This document shows positions 55,336-64,000 of a DNA stretch of 64,000 nt, one piece after another (positions within the stretch are counted from its first letter, which is position 1; every line of letters starts with the position of its first letter). This DNA comes from Castor canadensis (taxonomy: Eukaryota > Chordata > Mammalia > Rodentia > Castoridae), in NCBI RefSeq assembly GCF_047511655.1, contig NC_133402.1:64732951-64796950 (forward strand), given 5' to 3'. A model generated the notes under the pieces. It made no database searches and was not told the origin of the DNA. It worked only from the letters and a program-made list of their open reading frames with translations. Position numbers and translations under genes: made by a program.

Positions 55336-58145
55336 GAATGCCAAGACTGGTAAAATCTCAATAAGATATACAGCAGATTTAATACTAATTATCAAATAAA
55401 TACACTGGCTTTACAATGTGGTGAGGGTATATAATTAAATAATAGAAGTTATATGAATGGTCTATTATAACTATGTATTATTTTTAAACTTGATGTGATT
55501 TTAAAACTAATTTAAGATAGAAAGTTAGAGTACTTTAGCAAGTTGTACCTGGGAAAGAAAGGCATTTGATGAAAAAAATAATAGGAATTCACAAGTTTGC
55601 TCTGGGTGAAATGGCGGGCATTATTAAGCACCTCACTCACTCACTCACTCACTCTCCAGCTGTGAGAGGAGCAAGGCACCATTACTCCGGGCTCAGTGAG
55701 GACGACAGCCAGATTCCTACATTAACCTGTGCTTAGAGAAAGGGGATACAGGCGGAGTTGTTGACCTAAGCATCTTCAAAGAGGAGATGGCTGAGCAGGG
55801 TGGTGGTCATAATTGATAAGCGATGGTCCCAGAGAAATCTGGTAGCAGGAGTAAGAAACAAAGTCTCATCCTGCAGCCTCAAGTTCAAAGTCAGGAGTTC
55901 ACTATGCTACAAGACAGAATGTGTCTTGGTGGGATGTCAGGACAAACACCAAACATTAAATAATGTGCATTCTACTTTTCAGCTCATATCTTAACCACCA
56001 TATCAGGTTTACTGTCATCTGGCTGGTAAATCTGGGATAATGACTATCCTCAAAGCCCAAGTTGTAAGTCCTAGGAAGAGAACAAGTGAATGTCAGTCAC
56101 ATAGCTGGAGGGAGTCAGTTCATAATATACCACAGTATGTCACAAGTAATACATTTCCTTTATTGTAAGTTTAAAATTCATACATCTGCACAATCACAGT
56201 AAAATTTACATAAGTCAAGTAACAAAAGCATTCTACCCCATTATTCAGATGCCTACTTTTTCTGAATCTATAATATTTTCTATTGTCTGCAATATTTTTG
56301 TACATTTGATCTGCCATTAGGAGAATGGACCATGATTTATTCAATCACTTACCAAAATTAATCAAACAATAATGGACACAGTCTTCCAATGTGCAGTATC
56401 ATTTCTCTTTTAGTGTTATGTGGCCAAAGGCAATGAGAATAGAAACAAGGACCAGCCAACAAATTTTTAAAAAATAATTTGTCTACTCAAGTTGCTTAAA
56501 AGTATTTAATAAGGTTTCACATGAAAACTAAGTTTCAATTAGTCTATTGGACAATGACAGTACAAAGTATTTCCTTCCTAAGTATACGGTGGCATGATTT
56601 CCATTGTTGGGCTGACCCTGTGAAATCTTAACGCTAATAAACATTTTTCAAGGGTTATTCAGCCTTCTACAGACATGTGTAATTTAAAAACCAACATATT
56701 TTACAAGGAAAATGTGTCTGAGTGGTACTGTTTAGTCATTCAAATTACAAGTCATCAAAAAGATGAATGGAGAATGCAGCTATTAAAGACAGGGCAGGGC
56801 AGTAATTGGAAACAAGAAAGGAACATACATTTCCTCCTAGCTATCAGTGTGAAATCAGCAGAGATATAATATATAATCTCCTACATTCTGAGGAGGATAA
56901 TAAGCTTTCAGAAATACCAGAATTGTCTTTTTGTAATACTTGTAGTAGAAAAACACCTTCTTGACAGTTTTGCTTAGTGTCTCAGAGCAATCTTCTCCCA
57001 GGGTATGATAATTGAACCTGAAGTGTTGTGAGACCAAAGAACAAGGCAGACTTCCAGGACTGCCCAAAAGCAATTTTCTGGGGCTTAACAGGCAGGAGCA
57101 CGGTCCTAATGGCAGTAAGACCAGGTGGGTACCTATGATTTGGTCAGAATTAGTGTGCTTACAAAGTACTCAGAACAAAAGTGACTTATTCCAAGCTGGA
57201 AGGTTCCTGATTTCTCCAAAGTCAGTATTGAGGAAGTCAGGCACACTGCTGAGGTTCTAAAGCACCACACAGTTTTGTTTCTTTATAGTGTACCTGCAAA
57301 TTGTGCAGGAAAACCAGATCAAGGGTACTCAAAGGCAGTCGTTCTGGTTATGATTCAAGATACCTGTCTGTAGTCAAGTCAACCAATTCCTAAAATGCCA
57401 TATGACCCTTTCTGACACAATGTACCCTGAGCCTGTGCCTGTGTGGGGTTTTTGCATTGTGGAGGTTCATGCCATGAAGCTATTTATTCAGCTGATAGCA
57501 GAGTCCACAGCAACAGTAGAGGCACATGCAAGAGAAACACAGAGAACAATTATGCAAACTATAATGCCAATCAATTTTTCCCACTATGAGACCCACAAAG
57601 CAAAACAACAATATACTAACTCTCCAAAGGATGGTATGGGGTCAGGGAGTGTCATTTGGGTCTTCACATGTGACATCAGGTCTGGATATCAGGGATGCAC
57701 ACATACACTTTTGTCTTTATAAAAGCAGAGATCCTAGTTAAAAACAGCCAAAGATTAAAGTTTATTTTTATCCTTTACTGTTTGGCAAAGAGCTGATATA
57801 ACTGGTATACCATACCACGTGGGTTGAATGACTTAGCATATCAGTTCCTGTACATGGCCCAAATATGAGGTCACAGATATGAACATACCTGATTTTGGGA
57901 TGAAGTCACCATGACACCACTATGTTTTAGGGGAAATCCTGCCCCTTCATCTCTGTCCCTCCCCCACATTAGAACTTTTATGCATTCTCTCCTTGTATTC
58001 ACAGAGCCAGGTCCACTACCAAGTTTAGGAGTCCAGGCCCACACTGTAATAAAAGCACCCACTTCCATATTTGCTCATGTTAAGTTGATTTTACTTAAAA
58101 TAGTTTGTTAGTAATCAGAGTATTTTTAACCCTCTTAGTAACCAC
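55336..58145. other. Unique sequence, no gene seen
   Basis: A short (ACTC)n tract lies at about 55629-55652. Several open frames of 60-106 codons (for example 57402-57722) have no domain. The segment at 56150-56350 may be an old repeat, but I cannot name it. Confidence 0.4.
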
Positions 58146-58149
58146 AAGA

Positions 58150-59165
58150 CAAAATTATTAATAGACAAACCAACTGTAAAAAGAAAATCTTTAAAACACA
58201 CTACTAGAATAATTCACTTTACTACAAATGAAGACTATAAGAGAAGGAAAGAGAAAGGAACTGCAACAAAGAGAGGAAAGAAATTACCTAATGACTGCAG
58301 TAAGACCTTCCTTATCTATCAGTAACTACCTTGAATGTGTGTGGGTTCAATTCTCCAGTTAAAATACATTCAGTGATATAATAGTTTTAAAAATAAAACC
58401 TTAAGAACCAACAGTATGTTGTTTACAAGAAACTCACTTCACTTCTTAAGATACAGATGAGTGTACAGGAATAGAATAAGACAGTCCATGCAAATGGAAG
58501 TCAAAAGACACCCGAGCAGCTCTACTTATGCAGATAAAATAAATATTAAATCAAAATCAATAGAAAGAGAAAAGGAAGGGAATTATGAAATGATGAAGGG
58601 AATAAACACAGCGAGAGGAAATAACAAAATATACACACCCAATACCGAGAACACCTACACATACAAAGCAACTGTTAATAAGGGAAAGACAAGCTCTAAT
58701 ACAATAATAGCTGGGGACATTAGCAACCCATTCTTCAGCAATAGACAAATTATCAGACAAATATTAACCATGAAATATCAGAATTAAATGTGCCCCACAC
58801 CAAATGGATGGACCTAACAGACATCCATCCAATTCTACACTTGGTAACTGCAGAACGTATGTTCTTCTAAAGAGATCTTGGAAAAGGAGAGGTCATACAA
58901 TGCACCCTAAAACATGTCTCAAGAAATTTAAAGAAATTAACATTTTATTAAGTCTTGTTTCTGATTACAATGCAATAAGACTAGAATGAATTTGGAAGCT
59001 ATAAATTAACGAAAAAAAGCAATGGATTAAAGAACAAATAAAGAAGGAAATAAGAAAATTTGGGGAAAATAAAATGAAAATGGAGACAAAATGTACCCAA
59101 AATCTTTGTGAGAAAGCAAAAGCAGTACTACAAGTGATAGGATAACAACCAAAAATCAATCTAGC
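58150..59165 (+). repeat. Old L1-derived fragment (sense)
   Basis: A-rich sense-strand sequence has L1-like pieces: 'aacagacatccatccaattct', 'gaacgtatgttcttctaaag', 'acaatgcaccctaaaacatg' and 'tgattacaatgcaataagac'. It is old and without a long frame. Confidence 0.55.
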
Positions 59166-59194
59166 CCCCCATCTACCACCAGTTAAAAAGTCAG

Positions 59195-59512
59195 CTCAGA
59201 GTACAGGTACAGTGGTTCACCCCCGTAATCTCACTTTCCCAGGAAGTAGAGATGGGAAGAATCACAGTTTGAGAACAGCCTGGGGTAAAAAGTTAGGAAG
59301 ACCTCATCCCACTATACAATTCAGTTATGGTGAAAAATGTCTGTAATCCCAGCTACATGGGAGGCATAGGTAGGAGGACCACAACCCAAGGTTGGCCTCA
59401 GGCAAAAACAAAAACCCTATCCAAAATAATAACTAAAGCAAAAACTAGCTGGACTCAAGTGATAAAGCACTTGATTTATTGAATTCACCCACAGTAAAGC
59501 CCAAAAAAGAAA
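59195..59512 (+). repeat. Composite SINE, full three-part form
   Basis: There are two 7SL-like units ('gtacagtggttcacccccgt', then 'tctgtaatcccagctacatg') and an ID-like unit ('ctggactcaagtgataaagc'). It is diverged but complete in order. Confidence 0.8.
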
Positions 59513-60298
59513 AATCTCAAAATGGATTGAATACTTGAGTATAAACTCTTACACCATGAAACTATCTGTTGAGATGGGTCTCAACTGTTGCTAAATTTAA
59601 TAATTTTAAAACAAGGCCTTTTGGAGATGTTTCTGTGATCACTTTATTATAATTATTATAATTTTTGGAATAAAAATCAACAACGGGTGTGAAGCACATT
59701 TGAAAAGTAGAATTCATCCTCTATCTCTGACAACTTGATAAAATGGTTTAGACTAGAAGCACCATTCTTCATCCACATAAAACTTCCCACGCCAGCAGAG
59801 TTAGCCTCATGCTAATTTAAAATCCAAAATAGAAAAAAAAACAAAAACAAAAACTAGGGGGTGAACTTACAAGAAAAACTTTTAAAATAGTGACAGATGC
59901 TGGAAATCTAAATCCCCAGCATTGTAAAAGAGCACTCGCATAAATTTTTAAGTTATTACTTATTTTGCAAATGCATGGCAGAGTAACGCCAGCCCCTGTC
60001 TGGAGCACACTGAGCTCAACCATGTGGTGTTGGACTGCAACAGAGGGCTCCAGGAATCGATTGCTGCATAAACTGCAGTTGGCCTTGGAGATGCAAGCTC
60101 ATTACTGTTTTGACACTTGAGAATTCAAATGCAGGCAGAATTATGGTGGAAGAGGTCAAGCTCAGCTCTTTTGACACATAAGCCAGATAATTTTGTGTTG
60201 ATGCTGTGGGTGGATTGTATAATTTTAGCATCCAATACCTGCCAGTAGCAACTGTCCCATACATTTCAGGCATTAACCACAATTAAAAACATTGCCAG
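59513..60298. other. Unique sequence, no gene seen
   Basis: No repeat recognised and no coding frame supported. Confidence 0.45.
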
Positions 60299-60299
60299 C

Positions 60300-60592
60300 C
60301 TGGCACTGGTGGCTCAGGAGAATCGTGGCTTGAGACCAGCCTGAGCCAAAAAATGAGGGACCTCATCTCAGTCAAGAACTTGGCTTTGTGGCACACACTT
60401 GTCATCCCAGCCACTGCTGGAAGCATAAGTAGGAAGACTGCAGTGCAGGTCTGCCCAGACAAAAAAAGTGAGACCCCATCTCAGAAATAACTAGAGCACA
60501 AAGGGTTGGGGCATGGCTCAAGTGATAGAAAACCTTCCTAGCAAGGGTAAAGCCCTGAGTTCAAACTCCAGTATCACAAAAAAAATTTCCAA
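60300..60592 (+). repeat. Composite SINE, full three-part form
   Basis: The left 7SL-like unit ('cctggcactggtggctcagg', 'gagaccagcctgagccaaa'), second 7SL-like unit ('cacacttgtcatcccagcca', 'gagaccccatctcagaaat') and ID-like unit ('ggggcatggctcaagtgata', 'gagttcaaactccagtatc') are followed by an A-tail. It is the clearest copy of the family in the window. Confidence 0.9.
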
Positions 60593-63500
60593 ACATTTCC
60601 AAATGTCACAGAACTGGAAAGTAGACACGGATTGTAGCCAGTCACAATTTATATTGTGCCCAAGATTAAGCAACTTGAATTATGACATCTCTAGACCTCA
60701 TCTTTAATGTAAATACATTGAGTTTTGAAATTTGATGCTTTCTGGTTTTGTCAAGAAATGTCTTATTTAAGAACATCAGCAATATTTATAATTTAATGTA
60801 TCAAACTGTCTTTGGACAAACAACATTCTGTGAAGAAATATGTCTCTCTTAAATGGTAGAGATTCCTCCCTAATCGCTAATGAAGCTTTTGGGAAACCAG
60901 AAAAATAATCTGAATATCACTGCCTGTGTATCATGCTATAACGAATAAGAAGTGTGTATACAGTTTGTAATGAAAGGCTGTCATTTACATAGGCATTTAA
61001 TACAAGTTATAATGCACTGATTTTTTTAAAAAATGGGGACAATAATACTGACTGCATTCATTTTAGGGATAGATATGAAATGATTCTAGGATTTTATAAC
61101 CTAAAAAATGGCTCAAGAACATGTCCAGTTTATTCATTAATTTGAATTTATTCAAAGTTGAAAATGATGGTGAAGAATGGCCTTCTAATCCATTAAAATA
61201 TCTTCTAAATTTTCACAGCAAAACCAAATGATACTTATGTAATATTTGCTTTACAACTGAGAGAGAATTATATCAATTTTTGCATTTTATCTGAAAAAGT
61301 GTTATGAATATTCATAAATTATTCTTAAAAACTCCAATTCTTTAACAGAAAACTAAAGATTTCTTTATGTCAGCTGCTTATATATTTACATGTTAGGCTG
61401 CACAAGCCTAACTTTTTAATGGACCAGAGTACCTCCATCATAACTATTACATTTAGAATATGAATTTGAGAAGGAGAGGTCAAGCATGTTCACTCTTGTT
61501 CACATCACACGAACACACACGCATAGACACACACAGACGTGTGGGGGCTTTTGATATATGACTAACATTAACAAGTGTATAGGTCGTTACCATGTTGACA
61601 CACTGATTTATAGTGAAATGAATGGGGAAGGTTCCAAACAACTAACTCATCCCAGAGATTGAAAGGGATTGGATAAGTAGAACATATTCTGCTTCAAGGG
61701 CTGAAGGTCAGAAAGCAGTGATGTCTCTGTATGGCAAGGAGCTGATATTCAAAGTTCCTAGGACCTAAATAATGTGTTACTATAAAGGGCTGAGAACATA
61801 GCCATATTGATTAGATCCTAAACAGCTTTAATAAAAAACAGTAGAAGTATATGCAGATGAGGTGCATGGTTTTGTTTTTGTTTTGAGCATCTTTTGGGGT
61901 TGACGAAGAACATGACATCCTTTAAGGCCTCAGAACTGCATTCCCCAGAAACTGCATGTGCTCGTGTCATCCAAAGACTTATAAAGAGAGCTCAATGTTC
62001 TTCATGCCATAAGCAACCAGTGTCACAACACACCAGAGTGAGAAGATGAAAGTAGTGTCAGGTTCCTAGCTCTTCAACTAGACTTACAAGAGAAGGCTTT
62101 CAAAATACCAAGCCTATTAGAAATCCCAGCGTAGCAGAGAAATTGTGTGTGTTTAAAAAGTACTGTGAAAAGACTCATTCTCCCAGAATACATAAGGAGT
62201 CCTAGAAATAAAACATGTTTAAAATTTTATCATTAAATAGACAAGAATCAGTAAAATACACACACATACATATATGTGTGTATATGTATATGTATTTAAC
62301 ATATACATGGATAACATTTGTATAACCTCTATATGTGTTTTATATATATAATATATTATGTAACACATATATAGCAACTTGAATTGCACTTTGTCTTCAG
62401 ACCATCATTCCTGAAATCATTATTTTCAAATTCCTTATTTTGTGTACCTTTAGATACACACCTACACACCAACCCTCAGATCCAACACACTGAAATTAAA
62501 TCTCAAAATAAAGCAATAAGAAAGCGATTAGGAATGGACTTTTGCTGCCTTCCTGCTTACTGAGTCTGTTTATGAACGTCACTGAAGACGTGACCAGTGC
62601 ACCTCCATTTGGAAGCACGTAGTTCCCTGAATGTCTCTAGGACTCCAAAGGTAGCAGACACACTTTTGAGAAGGATGGGAATTAATAGTCAGATTGAATT
62701 AATATGAGCAAAACCAACAAACAGCCATGACTCCATAGCAATCCCACCAAGTGACTTAACAATTCATGTAGAAGTAAAAATGATTCATCAATTATCTGTA
62801 GAAGTGAAAATATATAGACATCAGAATTAAGAGCGTCTGTGACTTCCTCATTTTAAAGCATTTAAGAACATATGCAGCATTATAAAACCATGTAATTCCA
62901 TAAAGATTCCAGTTTATTCTATTCTCTTGCTAAGTAAACTTTCCTATTTGTTAGATATTCTCACTAAATTGATTATATAAATAAATTGATTATATATTAT
63001 GTATATGTGTAAATTGATTATATATTTTTCATACATGTAATCCTGTGTTGCTCTGTAGGTTACAAGATAATTCTTAGTTCAAGGACACATTTTTAAAGGA
63101 AGCTTTAAAGACCCTTTGGTTAAATCTTTCAGAATATCTCATTATTTTCTGTTCATGTCTCTGGGCTATGAAATATGTCTGCTGTTACTAGACCTTATTT
63201 TGTTATTTTTCCTGCTGACATTTAGGAGACAATTATATGACCAGTTTCTGTTCATCCTCTCAACCACAACATAAAAATCCATGTAGAAGTGTATTATGAG
63301 TGACTTGAATCTGATTTTCAGTTGTGTTTTTGGTCTACTCATAATTAACTTCCTGTAATCACCAGGAATAATATCTTGTTTCATGGTTATTGTTTATGTA
63401 TAGAAACCAAACTAGAAAATAGGAACCCAAGAGAGGGTTTTCCAACTTAGAATTTTGGGGCTAATTCCCACCATTGAAAATGACACTTCCCAGTGACTAT

Positions 63501-64000
63501 ATGTTGTTTATTGTTAAAATATGCTTTTTATCTACCCTTTTATGTTGGATTATATTCAATTGAAGAAGAAAATGTCATTAAATATTATATTGTTCAATAG
63601 CTGTCTATTTCTCTCTCATTCAAGAATATTAAGCATGTATTTAGTGCAAATTGCAAATGATTATCACTTTAAAATGAATAATTTATGTGAAACAGTTTCA
63701 CAGTTACAAAATATTGCAAAGATTGTACAGATTTCTAATATATTCAACACCAAGATTTTCCTACTTATAAGACTTTATGTTAACATGGAAGATTTGTTAC
63801 AGCAAATGTGCTGATATAAGACAGCATCACTAACAAAAGTCCTTTCTTTATATCTCCTTAGTTATTACCTAAAGTCTTTTGTATCTGCCTTGAATTGGCC
63901 CATATTGCATCTGGTAGTCATGTCTTTTAGGTTCTTCTTAGCTGAGACAGCTTCTCAGATTTTTTGGGTTTGGGATGTTTTTGAGAAGTACTGATCAGGT
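60593..64000. other. Unique AT-rich sequence with TA/TG microsatellite
   Basis: No gene is seen. There are CA-rich bits at 61500-61530 and a TA/TG-rich tract at about 62258-62368. Short duplicated phrases such as 'aaattgattatata' recur at 62966-63022. The open frames near 63166-63384 and 63521-63814 have no domain. Confidence 0.45.

Noticed and set aside
55125..55361. Ser/Phe-rich minus-strand and Lys/Glu-rich plus-strand open frames
   Set aside because: Both arise from the purine tract that follows the SINE.

Overview
The window is mammalian nuclear DNA and almost certainly rodent. It is AT-rich and gene-poor, and about half of it is recognisable as retrotransposon sequence: L1 LINEs of several ages, a composite SINE built from 7SL/B1-like units plus a tRNA/ID-like unit, one endogenous retrovirus and one processed pseudogene. 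The composite SINE and the L1 3' UTR style suggest a non-murid rodent. My best guess is a castorimorph such as beaver, at low confidence. I found no exon of a functional host gene, no tRNA or rRNA gene and no CRISPR array.

Layout: 1-8.7 kb holds AT-rich unique sequence, a B1-like SINE, an L1 5'-region-like block (about 3.9-5.9 kb) and rearranged old L1 3' ends with a SINE inserted in a SINE (about 6.93-8.7 kb). 8.7-18.9 kb is mostly unique, with small L1 and SINE pieces. 18.9-34.5 kb is one long, old, minus-strand L1 split by a complete minus-strand provirus (23554-32112). 34.5-43.2 kb has an old plus-strand L1 and unique sequence. 43.3-44.9 kb has a truncated plus-strand L1 followed by an RPL22 processed pseudogene. 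50.07-52.63 kb is a young 5'-truncated L1 with an open ORF2 C-terminal half and a 14-bp target duplication. 52.7-60.6 kb holds many SINEs and old L1 pieces. 60.6-64 kb is unique AT-rich sequence.

The most informative element is the provirus, a gammaretrovirus-type (class I) ERV. It has two 479/483-bp LTRs flanked by a 4-bp GTAT duplication, a tRNA-Gln-type primer site, and gag and pro-pol in one frame separated by a UAG. It also has a single CCHC knuckle, RT with YVDD, integrase with DDX35E, and an env overlapping the end of pol that carries CWLC and CX6CC motifs. Every gene is broken: gag by nonsense codons and one frameshift, protease by an altered active site, pol by eight in-frame stops without any frameshift, and env by three frameshifts plus a stop in TM. 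The LTRs differ at about 21 sites (about 4.4%), so the insertion is several million years old. Upstream of gag lies an open, in-frame, roughly 86-codon leader beginning at a well-placed CTG and ending in a hydrophobic segment that abuts the Gag methionine. This is the layout of a glycosylated-Gag (glycoGag) leader and is the finding most worth following up.
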